Part shown: positions 37,057 to 45,277 of the stretch, piece after piece | Layout: the number at the start of each line of letters is the position of its first letter | How positions within the stretch are numbered: position 1 is the stretch's first letter | Assembly (NCBI GenBank): GCA_964436165.1 | Contig: CAYTBY010000003.1 | Location: 1 to 62,533, forward strand | Length of the DNA: 62,533 nt | Direction: 5' to 3' | From: 2-01-FULL-39-28 sp964436165 | GTDB taxonomy: Bacteria > Patescibacteriota > Minisyncoccia > 2-02-FULL-40-12 > GWA2-44-9 | The notes under the pieces: generated by a model | The model's database searches: none | Seen by the model: the letters and a program-made list of their open reading frames with translations, nothing else | Told to the model about the DNA's origin: nothing | Made by a program: the position numbers and the translations under genes

Positions 37057-38061
37057 AGCTACTTCCCGCCAGCGAGGGATTGCTCTTTGAGGACCGACGG
37101 TTTTAATTATTTCGCAATAACCGCCGTTGGGCGTTGAGGCATCATCGGCGACTCTAAGCGTAACCAGGTAAGAGCCCAGGACCGGAAATGTAATGATCGG
37201 ATTTTGAGGCGTAGCCGGAGGAGTTGTCGTGTCAATCGTCGCGGCCGGACTAACAAGCCAAGTCCATTGCCGGCTAAAGCTACCTAGAGCAAAAAATGTT
37301 CTGTCGGTAAATTGAGTCGGCACACCGGCGGCAGGATTACAAGGATTCCAGGTAAAATCATTTCCCGCCGGCGGATTGCAAGGTGGCTGATCATTAGGCG
37401 AAGTAGCTTTTCTGGGATCTGGATATTGGTGAATGGGAGTTCTCCAGTTATCCACTGACACGGCTGGATTAGATCCATTGATGTATGTCCCCATTCTAGT
37501 CCAAGCCGACCAGATATTGCCGCTGTTTCGAACCCGAGCCCAAGCCGTATAAAATGTATTCCAGATCATTTGGCAGTTATTTTGAGGAATGTTGTCCGGA
37601 TTACTGACGCTTTCCACAGAACAGTTAGGAGTGGCGGCAAAAAACGGATTACCGCTAGGAATCGAGATGCCGGTAGTATAGGCTTGCTGCCACTCCGGAT
37701 CTACAATAGCAACATTGGGATCAGCGGCTAAATCGTCATCGATCAAAACTTCATAACCATTAGCGTTAGTAGCGGAGGGATCAGTATAAACAGCTTGGAC
37801 GGTGGCATGAACACCGGCTGTACAATAATTGGAGTTAGTTACAGTTACCGTCGTATTTGATGCTGACGGTGACGGTAGAGAATCAACGAATTTTACAATA
37901 TAGCCGACATTGCCTTGGCCGACAATCGGTCCAACCGCGGCTCCGGCCCTAAAAATGTCGAAATTAAAATTAAAGAGAAATAAGAGAATAATCGCCAACA
38001 AAAATGTCGTCGTTAATCTGGGTGACAGTATTCCATTGTTTCCATTGTTGTTGACTTGCAT
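37048..38061 (-). CDS. secreted surface protein with PKD-like domain
   Basis: This 337-aa protein has an N-terminal membrane segment (TTTFLLAIILLFLFNF), then a Thr/Ser/Asn-rich extracellular part with several Cys (YCTAGVH, PNCSVES, NNCQMIW). Near the C-terminus is a PKD-like strand set (QWTWLVSPAATIDT ... ITFPVLGSYLVTLRVADD). It likely forms part of the cell-surface layer or adhesion apparatus. It heads a run of surface protein genes. The terminal APR and stop derive from a palindrome. Confidence 0.65.
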   Translation of the reverse strand: MQVNNNGNNGILSPRLTTTFLLAIILLFLFNFNFDIFRAGAAVGPIVGQGNVGYIVKFVDSLPSPSASNTTVTVTNSNYCTAGVHATVQAVYTDPSATNANGYEVLIDDDLAADPNVAIVDPEWQQAYTTGISIPSGNPFFAATPNCSVESVSNPDNIPQNNCQMIWNTFYTAWARVRNSGNIWSAWTRMGTYINGSNPAVSVDNWRTPIHQYPDPRKATSPNDQPPCNPPAGNDFTWNPCNPAAGVPTQFTDRTFFALGSFSRQWTWLVSPAATIDTTTPPATPQNPIITFPVLGSYLVTLRVADDASTPNGGYCEIIKTVGPQRAIPRWREVAPR

Positions 38062-38063
38062 TG

Positions 38064-38534
38064 TTATTTTTTATCGTCAAGAGCCGCGGCGTCTTTTGAA
38101 ACAAGCGACGCGGAACGCCAATAAATCTCGGTATAATCTTTAGCAAGCCGGCGAAAATCAATAGCTTGACTGGTTACTTTCAACATAAATTCAAGCCAAA
38201 GCCGCCGATCTTTGATTACAAGAGGAATCCCCCGGATAGCGGTATCGGCCAACATGGCCGAAATTCGGTTAAGCACGACAACATCAATATTGTCAACGTT
38301 TAGAATATCAACACAATCTCCCCTAACCCGCTTCTCTTGCGGATAATCACGATCCTTTTCTATCTCTACCCTGCCATCCAGCGGTTTAAAATAAACGGCT
38401 ATGTCCCAATCTGATCCTTGGTGGGCGCGGTTATTGCTTCTTGACCCGAACAAAAAAGCCATTACCACATCGTCGCAATTTTTAAAGTATTCCGTGAGTT
38501 GCTTTATTTTGTTGGTATCTGACTCTTTACGCAT
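38064..38534 (-). CDS. MNT-type minimal nucleotidyltransferase
   Basis: This 156-aa protein has the nucleotidyltransferase motif FLFGSRSNNRAHQGSDWDIAVYF (GSxx...G S D x D) and a later Asp in NIDVVVLNRIS. These are the metal-binding residues of MntA/KNTase-like minimal nucleotidyltransferases. MntA partners HEPN toxins, but no HEPN gene is adjacent, so the role is open. The C-terminal helix (LVSKDAAALDDKK) ends 2 nt before the surface protein gene. Confidence 0.7.
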   Translation of the reverse strand: MRKESDTNKIKQLTEYFKNCDDVVMAFLFGSRSNNRAHQGSDWDIAVYFKPLDGRVEIEKDRDYPQEKRVRGDCVDILNVDNIDVVVLNRISAMLADTAIRGIPLVIKDRRLWLEFMLKVTSQAIDFRRLAKDYTEIYWRSASLVSKDAAALDDKK

Positions 38535-38621
38535 ATCAAAATATTAGCATAAAAATCCTACAAAATAAAGCTTTTTCTAGCTCTTAGTTCCTGACAATTT
38601 CTAATTACTAGTTACTGACTA

Positions 38622-39704
38622 CTACCTCATCCACATCATGCCATTTACCGGACTTGGAGGATCGGTCGGAAGGGGAGTGAGCATCATTGCACCGTTGACA
38701 TGGAGAGGTGCTTCAGGGCTAGTCGTCCCAATACCAACGTTACCAGCTGAGAATGTCATGACATTCGTAAGAGTACCCGCCACCATCTCGCGGATGCTGA
38801 CCCTACCATCTTCGCTACCGTCAGTATTGTCTATGATATTACTCGAGAACCCCCCATAATACGTCGGATTATTGGCCGAATCCAAGGCCTGGATTAGAAA
38901 ACCTGTGCCGGTATTAACGGCGTTATTCATATTACTCAAGGTCAGTTTACTTGAAATACCTGCAGTGGGCGGATTGGCCGCGATATCCAGTGTATTAGAC
39001 GGCGCCACTGTCCCGATGCCGACATTACCGCCTTCAGGTTGTAAAATCAGATTAGTTGGCCCCACCCCAATTTCTCGCGAATAAATAAAGCCGTAGTTGT
39101 CAGTATTATCCGATCCCAGAGTAAGCCCCCTATTTGGATTTGTGACACCCCTTATGACAATCTGACCGGTATCGTGAAAATTACTAGGGGGATTAAAATC
39201 TTGAGCCACTGTTAATCTATACGATGGATTTGTCGTCCCAATCCCAACGTTACCAGTATCCATAAAGGTTACTCGCGGAACCCATGCGTTTGCGATAACA
39301 GTACCGAAATTTAGTCTCCAGCCCGTACTATCACCCCAGTAAATTTGTCCGGCGTCGGGACTTGCCCCCGATGCACCAATGGCAATGCCATTAAGCGGGT
39401 TTAGGCCGGTTGTTTTGTAACCGCCTACAATAGTTAACTTGTTTTCCGGCGATGATGTCCCAATGCCAATATTTGTACCGGTATCATAGATTATAGAGTT
39501 GCCGATTGTATTAGAAGGATCTCCTGGTGCGGCTCCGACAAAGCGAGCAAGATAATCAACCCCGCCCTCGCCAGTAATATCACCGATAGCGGCCAAAACG
39601 CTTTGGATAAGTCCCTGACCGGGCAAGCCCAAAACATTAATCAATAAAATGACCATCAATATAGATAAGATAATATTTACATAAAAAACAGGGTCTTTTC
39701 TCAT
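38622..39704 (-). CDS. surface protein with GNVGIGTTSP repeats
   Basis: This 360-aa protein has an N-terminal hydrophobic anchor (VNIILSILMVILLINVLGL). It then has repeats of the pattern (T/N)NxGIGTxSPxxxLxV at about residues 80, 155, 235, 335, separated by beta-rich segments. This repeat is found in phage tail fibres and in many CPR surface proteins. An adhesin or pilus-like role is likely. A C-terminal GMMWMR-type end may be a sorting or assembly element. Confidence 0.7.
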   Translation of the reverse strand: MRKDPVFYVNIILSILMVILLINVLGLPGQGLIQSVLAAIGDITGEGGVDYLARFVGAAPGDPSNTIGNSIIYDTGTNIGIGTSSPENKLTIVGGYKTTGLNPLNGIAIGASGASPDAGQIYWGDSTGWRLNFGTVIANAWVPRVTFMDTGNVGIGTTNPSYRLTVAQDFNPPSNFHDTGQIVIRGVTNPNRGLTLGSDNTDNYGFIYSREIGVGPTNLILQPEGGNVGIGTVAPSNTLDIAANPPTAGISSKLTLSNMNNAVNTGTGFLIQALDSANNPTYYGGFSSNIIDNTDGSEDGRVSIREMVAGTLTNVMTFSAGNVGIGTTSPEAPLHVNGAMMLTPLPTDPPSPVNGMMWMR

Positions 39705-39724
39705 ACGCTAATTATATTACTTTT

Positions 39725-39991
39725 TTACTTCGTTGTTAAACACTTGATGTTCACAAGTTGGACTTCTTTATTTGTCGCTTTATTAAAGACGGGCGTTGGC
39801 TCGCAGTTGGCACTTTCAACTGACCGAATAAGTTCATTCACCGTATCCGTTATGCCCTGCCGATAAGCCCGAACTACCAGATTGTCTCTGATCCTCCTAA
39901 AAACGCTCCAACCTATATAGGCAAAGGAGAAAATAAGCCAGATGACAAGCAGTGTTTTCAGAACGATTTTCTTTGATAAAAAATTAGTCAA
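39725..39991 (-). CDS. signal-anchored hypothetical protein
   Basis: This 88-aa protein has one N-terminal hydrophobic helix (TLLVIWLIFSFAYIGWSVF), followed by a helical segment RIRDNLVVRAYRQGITDTVNELIRSVESANCEPTPVF. I see no family. The two cysteines could form a disulphide outside the membrane. It lies in the surface gene run. Confidence 0.5.
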   Translation of the reverse strand: MTNFLSKKIVLKTLLVIWLIFSFAYIGWSVFRRIRDNLVVRAYRQGITDTVNELIRSVESANCEPTPVFNKATNKEVQLVNIKCLTTK

Positions 39992-40000
39992 TGATATGAA

Positions 40001-41188
40001 TTAGGGTATAATGCACAATCGCTTTTCTTCTAAACTAACTGCCCCTTGTATTATCACTCGCATTTTGGAAGCATTAGAATCAGTCGGATCAACCAAAACC
40101 GCGGTATGATAACCAGTACCAATAGAGGTACTTTTGTATAGCCTCAGCTGGGAACTCAAAGCATTTGCCGGATAGACGGCTATCTTACAAATTCCGCCCC
40201 AACATAATGGATTACCGCTTTCGAAAAGCCTCAAGCCAATATCTATACCGCTACTACAGGCTCCTCCACCGCAGTTATTTATAGTACAGCTGGTACTGCA
40301 GTAAGCATTACATGCGCCGTTGAGCCCCACCCCATCATCACACTCTTCACTGGGTTGATTAATCGAACCGTCACCGCAAAATCCACCACCGCCGGAGCTT
40401 ACAACAACTGTAGCCGAGTCCAGTATACTACCGGTTGAATCGTCCCTAAACTGATAAGTATAGCTTCCGGCAGAAAGGTTGTTGTCGAGTTGGGTTCCAG
40501 CAGAACAGTTGGGTTGAAGATTCGGCCACCGAGGTGAACCATTCAGGTAAATACTGCATGTGCTAACGTAGCTACTGTTATAATCAACAACAACATTGCA
40601 TGGCTCGACACAATTAGAAACATTAGTCCAGATATCGGCAATGGGGAAATTAACCCCGCACTCTTGATCACTTTGACACAGATCTGACCCGGCTCCGTAC
40701 TCTACTTGGCAAATATTAATGGAACAATAACTATGAGTATAGAAAACATTGACATAATCTATCTTGAGATAGATGGAAACAGTATCAGTTTGAAAACTGA
40801 ATAGATGAGCCCTATAAAAGCTGGGGCCACCGCCAAATGACATCGTTCCTAAATAAGATCCCCGTGCATTCCATGTGTCCGTTTGGCAAACCGAATTTGT
40901 TCCAGTGGGATCCAGCAAACAAAACGTAAAATAACCGCCACCCTCGGCTCCGCCGGCTAAGGAGTAGTCTCCGACCGCGCTTTCTATATACCCGGCAGAG
41001 GGACTAATCTCTGCGGCTATATCACAATACTCTCCAGGCGTATAAAACGGGCCACAACGATAAGTGCCCGTTGAGCCGGGCTGAGCTTGAGTACCGGCAT
41101 ATGCTTGATTAAAATAAAAACCGCCCAAAATCAGAGAAAATATTATCAAAAAAACAGTTTTATTTGACCGGTAGAGGAGGTGAGTCAT
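40001..41188 (-). CDS. secreted Cys-rich protein with DUF4215-type repeat
   Basis: This 395-aa protein has a signal peptide (VFLIIFSLILGGFYFNQAYA) and a Cys-rich extracellular part. The segment CGDGSINQPSEECDDGVGLN and CNAYCSTSC matches the DUF4215 / Myxococcus cysteine-rich repeat (CGDGxxxxxEECDDG...C..C...C). Other Cys pairs suggest disulphide-stabilised beta domains. It overlaps the upstream gene by 29 nt. Probable surface or adhesion protein. Confidence 0.65.
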   Translation of the reverse strand: MTHLLYRSNKTVFLIIFSLILGGFYFNQAYAGTQAQPGSTGTYRCGPFYTPGEYCDIAAEISPSAGYIESAVGDYSLAGGAEGGGYFTFCLLDPTGTNSVCQTDTWNARGSYLGTMSFGGGPSFYRAHLFSFQTDTVSIYLKIDYVNVFYTHSYCSINICQVEYGAGSDLCQSDQECGVNFPIADIWTNVSNCVEPCNVVVDYNSSYVSTCSIYLNGSPRWPNLQPNCSAGTQLDNNLSAGSYTYQFRDDSTGSILDSATVVVSSGGGGFCGDGSINQPSEECDDGVGLNGACNAYCSTSCTINNCGGGACSSGIDIGLRLFESGNPLCWGGICKIAVYPANALSSQLRLYKSTSIGTGYHTAVLVDPTDSNASKMRVIIQGAVSLEEKRLCIIP

Positions 41189-41627
41189 TGGTAAAATAAT
41201 TGATTTCTACTAACGTTGCACGATCCGCCGTAAACAAGTCTTCTAGTGTCTTGACGCTCCCAACACTAACGTACGTTAAAAAGTCCTTAATTGAGCCGTC
41301 GAGAAACTCGGTTTTTGGATGAAATGGGCTTCCGCTGAGTATTTGTTCCTGGGTAAAACTTAGTTTAGTATTTTTAAAAATTGTTTGGGGAGTAACTTTA
41401 AAAGTAACGGTTCTATTTTCTCTGCGCTTATCCTTGGGGTCTAATGAGCTTATCATGCCCTCAATGACTATTGAGCTATCGGTCACTTTAAGGACTTTAC
41501 TGTACTGATATGTAAATTCTTGAATTGGGCCGGGTCTTTCTGGATAATTTTTATATCTATACAACACCAACAGAAATCCAGAGATGGCAACTATTACTAC
41601 AAGAATTTTTATTAAATTTTTATGCAT
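41160..41627 (-). CDS. membrane-anchored hypothetical protein
   Basis: I start at the ATG at 41627 (MHKNLIKILVVIVAISGFLL) because AGATAGG precedes it; five codons upstream another ATG exists. One N-terminal TM helix is followed by a soluble beta-rich domain (YSKVLKVTDSSIVIEGMI ... TVTFKVTPQTIF) resembling small OB-like or DUF5666-type domains. No catalytic motif. Overlaps the Cys-rich gene by 29 nt, so it is probably co-expressed. Confidence 0.5.
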   Translation of the reverse strand: MHKNLIKILVVIVAISGFLLVLYRYKNYPERPGPIQEFTYQYSKVLKVTDSSIVIEGMISSLDPKDKRRENRTVTFKVTPQTIFKNTKLSFTQEQILSGSPFHPKTEFLDGSIKDFLTYVSVGSVKTLEDLFTADRATLVEINYFTNDSPPLPVK

Positions 41628-41746
41628 CCTATCTAATACCATTGCTAATATTATACTTCTAATTACCCCCAGAGACTAGTTTATTATCAACAAATAAGCT
41701 GGCTCTAAAGTGGGCCAGCTTATGGAAGTTCGTAAAAAAATTTAAA

Positions 41747-42268
41747 TTAATCTACTATCCAGTTCAAGACAATATCTGTTCTAATGTCTACTCTGCTCCA
41801 GTTGATCTCGTGTGGATTTACTAAAATGCTAAAATCTGGAGAATTGGAAAATATACAGCCCGGCCTGTTAAATTCTTCAGAAATTGAGGGGAACAACGCC
41901 CCCACCACAGAAACAGTAGTTATACCGTATCCTTTGCCAAAAGAGTACACCAATTCTCTCGGGCCCATAATTCCAAGCATACCAGCAGAACCCGACTGAG
42001 TAGTTGAAAAACATTTAGCAATCAGAGTAGCACCATCGCTTCTGGTAAACACTAACCCGATAATCATGCCGCTATAAGTGCCCAGGTCATAACTGAAGTA
42101 AACCCTATACTCGCTACCGGGATTCATTACAGAATTAACTCTGGGCATATATGACGTCACCTCTAGAGAACTCCTGGGAGTACTTCCACCCGGAGCGGTA
42201 GGAGATTTACCGCAGCCTACCAGGAAAATAAAAATCAAGAGAAGGTAAAACTGCTTATTGTGGCTCAT
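41747..42268 (-). CDS. lipoprotein
   Basis: I start at the ATG at 42268, with GGAGG 6 nt upstream. MSHNKQFYLLLIFIFLVGCGKS is a signal sequence with an LVGC lipobox. The mature part (about 155 aa) is beta-rich (YRVYFSYDLGTYSGMIIGLVF) with two Cys (AKCFSTT, PGCIFSN). No family recognised. Its stretch LNWIVD ends near a short hairpin (TAAGCTGGC...GCCAGCTTA at about 41695-41722) that may be its terminator. Confidence 0.6.
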   Translation of the reverse strand: MSHNKQFYLLLIFIFLVGCGKSPTAPGGSTPRSSLEVTSYMPRVNSVMNPGSEYRVYFSYDLGTYSGMIIGLVFTRSDGATLIAKCFSTTQSGSAGMLGIMGPRELVYSFGKGYGITTVSVVGALFPSISEEFNRPGCIFSNSPDFSILVNPHEINWSRVDIRTDIVLNWIVD

Positions 42269-42279
42269 GATCCCTCCAA

Positions 42280-42858
42280 CTACCACTTGAGTTGAACATT
42301 GAAAGCACCCCGGGGAACTAGATTAGATTTCTCGTAATTCATTTTCCGGTTGTTAGCAACAGCACCATAAAGGCTGAGGGATGCCTGAAAAAAGTTCAAT
42401 CCAATTGCCACCTTGCGCCAAGCTCCGCCTTTTTTGTAAAGAAGATGGTTGACCGTCAGCAAACCGGCGCCATATATAGCGTTGGCAATCACTATTGATC
42501 TTGCATCAGTGTCTCTGATACCTAGCATAGAAGTCCAACCAGTCTCAGTGAACCCTACTGTCTTTTCAACGCTGACAACAGAGGAACAGCTGGCGTTTTC
42601 ACAGCGCTGATAATTAACATGAAAAGTAGTGCTGATGTTTCTAGCTGTGGTCTGCATATCCCAAACCATGGCGCCGACTACTGCTCCCTGGGAAATTTGA
42701 TATACGACTTTTTCGTATTTTGTTGGATAATCTGATTCGTTCGAAGAAGTAATCGCTACAGAATCGGCATCGCTGAACTGGTTTTGCCCATATACCGTAT
42801 CGGAAAAAATCAGTATAAAAACTAACAAAATCATGGCCCTTGTAATCAAGAGTTTCAT
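42280..42858 (-). CDS. secreted hypothetical protein
   Basis: This 192-aa protein has a signal peptide (ITRAMILLVFILIFSDTVYG, cleavage after VYG likely). It then has a polar region and later hydrophobic stretches (ARSIVIANAIYGAGLLTVNHLL, VAIGLNFFQASLSLYGAV). A short outer-surface or membrane-associated protein of unknown function. It is upstream of the lipoprotein gene by 11 nt; both use strong SDs. Confidence 0.5.
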   Translation of the reverse strand: MKLLITRAMILLVFILIFSDTVYGQNQFSDADSVAITSSNESDYPTKYEKVVYQISQGAVVGAMVWDMQTTARNISTTFHVNYQRCENASCSSVVSVEKTVGFTETGWTSMLGIRDTDARSIVIANAIYGAGLLTVNHLLYKKGGAWRKVAIGLNFFQASLSLYGAVANNRKMNYEKSNLVPRGAFNVQLKW

Positions 42859-42945
42859 AGCCCCCCCTTTTTGTCCTTTTGTTACTTGTTAACGGTCTAA
42901 TCTATGTATAACATAAAAACGAAGAAATGTCAAAAAAGTCGTAAT

Positions 42946-42993
42946 ATCCCGGTCGCGGATGGTAACCGTGTCGTCTTCGAGAGTTTGAGAATC
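42946..42993 (-). pseudogene. remnant of a glyS 3' region
   Basis: The minus strand encodes DSQTLEDDTVTIRDRD, which matches DFQTLEDDTVTVRDRD in the anticodon-binding domain of GlyRS in the intact gene 1 kb away (43949-45247). The reading frame is not part of any ORF and the flanks do not continue the similarity. The AbiEii TA pair lies between the two copies. Confidence 0.8.
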
Positions 42994-43008
42994 AATCAAT
43001 TTTCCACC

Positions 43009-43629
43009 TCATTTCATATACTGCTCCACCGCAGATAACAAGACCTTTTTAATCTCATCCCAGCCTACCTCCTGAATCATTTCTGGAAACTCACTTTTTT
43101 CGGCATCTTTAAAATAAGTTATAGATTTTAAAAGATGGGTCTCGTTGTAATCAATACCCGCGAACTTCTCCTTTAAAAAAGATAGGAGTTGCCCCAGTTC
43201 ATACTCTTTCAACAAAAAATATAGATCAACAAAGTCTTTATAAGTTCCCCGCCGAGCAACGGCTTCCAATTTCATTACGGCTATATCGGGGCGGCCGGCC
43301 AAATAGATACCGCTCTTGTAGCGCGTCTTTGGGGAAATAAGCGGATACGGATATTCAAAAAAACTGATTTTTACTCCGTCTAAAGCGCCATTAAAAGTCT
43401 TCTCCCCCTCACTATCAACGGTAAGTTTACCGAGTTTTGAAAGTTTTTCCCTAAAAGAAGAATTATAAGAAAATTTCTCGGCAAACCAATCAAGATCTAC
43501 CGAAAAACGATGGCCGTAATAAAGCGCCAGAGCGGTTCCGCCGGCTAAATAAAAATCCTTGGTGAGTCCGGCTTGATCTAATAACTCGAGAACGTATTTG
43601 GTATTTTGAGTAAGGGCTTTCTCGTGCAT
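43009..43629 (-). CDS. AbiEii/AbiGii-family nucleotidyltransferase toxin
   Basis: This 206-aa protein has the family motif FYLAGGTALALYYGHRFSVDLDWF (GGTALA...R.S.DLD) and the KLEAVARRGTYKDFVDLYFLL block. AbiEii toxins are type IV TA nucleotidyltransferases. The gene overlaps the partner 43578-43886 by 52 nt, so the pair is one operon. The toxin follows its partner gene. Confidence 0.85.
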   Translation of the reverse strand: MHEKALTQNTKYVLELLDQAGLTKDFYLAGGTALALYYGHRFSVDLDWFAEKFSYNSSFREKLSKLGKLTVDSEGEKTFNGALDGVKISFFEYPYPLISPKTRYKSGIYLAGRPDIAVMKLEAVARRGTYKDFVDLYFLLKEYELGQLLSFLKEKFAGIDYNETHLLKSITYFKDAEKSEFPEMIQEVGWDEIKKVLLSAVEQYMK

Positions 43630-43886
43630 TTTATTTTATTAACCGGAATGGAAAGAATAAACGCCCAAAAATTAGCACTCCGAGGGTCAGTAAATATGTG
43701 GCCTATGGCGACTTCGATTATTTTTTCTTTACCGTATAGCTGTTCGACTAAGCGCCATTCTTTCAAGTTGCCGAAATCTAAAACCCGTCCGATAATAAAT
43801 TGGGCATCTTTTTCCGTATCAAGACGCTTGGGATTTATATCCCAAAACAAAGAGTTTCTAAAGTTACCTAGGGAATTAATATCCAT
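43578..43886 (-). CDS. antitoxin-like partner of AbiEii (DUF6922-like)
   Basis: This 102-aa protein has FWDINPKRLDTEKDAQFIIG, RVLDFGNLKEWRLVEQLYGK, and SANFWAFILSIPVNKIKC, an arrangement I associate with small proteins encoded directly before AbiEii-type toxins in CPR genomes. The start has an AT-rich leader. Overlap with the toxin start supports a toxin-antitoxin pair. The classical AbiEi HTH is not visible. Confidence 0.65.
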   Translation of the reverse strand: MDINSLGNFRNSLFWDINPKRLDTEKDAQFIIGRVLDFGNLKEWRLVEQLYGKEKIIEVAIGHIFTDPRSANFWAFILSIPVNKIKCTRKPLLKIPNTFSSY

Positions 43887-43948
43887 CCAAACATTATATC
43901 ATAAAATAACTTAAAATCCAAAATAAAAAGCTACTAATGCCGAGGTTC

Positions 43949-45247
43949 CTACTTTAATTTTTCCAAAATATAGTTATTAAGCTCGCCGACCGCTATCCTC
44001 TCCTGTTTCGCCGTATCCCTGTCTCTGACGGTCACTGTGTCGTCTTCGAGGGTTTGAAAGTCAGCGGTAATACATACTGGCGTCCCTATTTCATCTTGAG
44101 AGTAGTATCGCTTGCCTATGTTTCCCCTGTCGTCCCAGGCAGTGTTGAAGTCAAACTTCAACAGTTGGTAAATAGAGCGGGCTTTTTCGATAAGTTGAGG
44201 TTTATTAGCCAGTAACGGGAATACTGCCGCTTTATACGGTGCAAGTTTCGGCGGAAGTTTTAATATCACTCTCCCATCCTCTTCTTGGTATGCCTCAAGA
44301 AGGGCCACAAGCACAGAGCGGCTCAAGCCGAATGTCGGCTCTACCACATGAGGCACGAGCTTCTCCCCTGTTTCCGGATCGGTATAACTCAAGTCCTGGC
44401 CGCTTTTATCCATATGATTTTTAAGGTCGAAGTCAGTGCGATACGCCAGACCATAAAGTTCTTTTTGTCCAAAAGGGTAGTCATATTCGAAATCTATCGT
44501 GCGTTTAGAATAATGGGCTCTCTCTCCGTCGGGAATTTCTACTTCATGAACATTTTTTAGATCAACGCCGATATCTTTGAGCCATTCCCTCATTTGTTCC
44601 CGCCAGTATTCAAACCACTTTTCCCACTCGCTTTCTTTTGTAAAGTACTCAAATTCCATTAGATCGAATTCGCGGGTCCGGAAAATAAAATTCCCAGGAG
44701 TTATCTCATTGCGAAAAGCCACTCCTTGAGAAGCTATGCCGAAGGGAAGGCGGACACGCGTAGTATCAAGCACGTTTTTAAAATTAACAAACATTGCCTG
44801 GGCTATCTCGCCTCGTAAGTAGGTTATATTCGAAGAGTCCTCTGTGGGTCCGAGCCGGATCGGAAACATTAGATTAAACTGCTTGGCTTCAGTAAATTCT
44901 TTACTGCCGCAATTGGAACACGCCCCCTTAATTTGATCCTCGCGAAATCTTTGATGGCATTTTTTACACTCAACCAAAGGATCGGAGAATTCAGAAACAT
45001 GGCGAGATGCCTCCCAAATTTTAGGGTTCATAAAAATCGCCGCGTCTATCCCAACAATGTCTTCCCGCCGTTCAACAAATTTATTCCACCAAAGATCTTT
45101 AATATTTTTCTTCAATTGAGCGCCTAACGGCCCATAGTCCCATGAATTGGCCAATCCGCCATATATCTCCGACCCGGGGAAGATAAAACCCCTCCGCTTG
45201 CATAAGCTGACAATTTTTTCTAATAAATTTTGTTCTTTATTTTCCAT
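43949..45247 (-). CDS. glyS: glycyl-tRNA synthetase (single-chain, alpha2 type)
   Basis: This 432-aa GlyRS of the archaeal/eukaryal-like class II type has KRRGFIFPGSEIYGG, SWDYGPLGAQLK, the zinc-like CKKCHQRF/CSNCGSKEF insert, YLRGEIAQAMFVNFKNV, and RNEITPGNFIFRTREF. The C-terminal part has PHVVEPTFGLSRSVLVAL and the anticodon domain (IGKRYYSQDEIGTPVCITAD followed by FQTLEDDTVTVRDRDT). Motif 2 has GEIAQ instead of the usual PETAQ. Full length. A fragment of this C-terminal region is duplicated at 42946-42993. Confidence 0.95.
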   Translation of the reverse strand: MENKEQNLLEKIVSLCKRRGFIFPGSEIYGGLANSWDYGPLGAQLKKNIKDLWWNKFVERREDIVGIDAAIFMNPKIWEASRHVSEFSDPLVECKKCHQRFREDQIKGACSNCGSKEFTEAKQFNLMFPIRLGPTEDSSNITYLRGEIAQAMFVNFKNVLDTTRVRLPFGIASQGVAFRNEITPGNFIFRTREFDLMEFEYFTKESEWEKWFEYWREQMREWLKDIGVDLKNVHEVEIPDGERAHYSKRTIDFEYDYPFGQKELYGLAYRTDFDLKNHMDKSGQDLSYTDPETGEKLVPHVVEPTFGLSRSVLVALLEAYQEEDGRVILKLPPKLAPYKAAVFPLLANKPQLIEKARSIYQLLKFDFNTAWDDRGNIGKRYYSQDEIGTPVCITADFQTLEDDTVTVRDRDTAKQERIAVGELNNYILEKLK

Positions 45248-45277
45248 GCTACATTCTACTTACTACATACTACTTTC

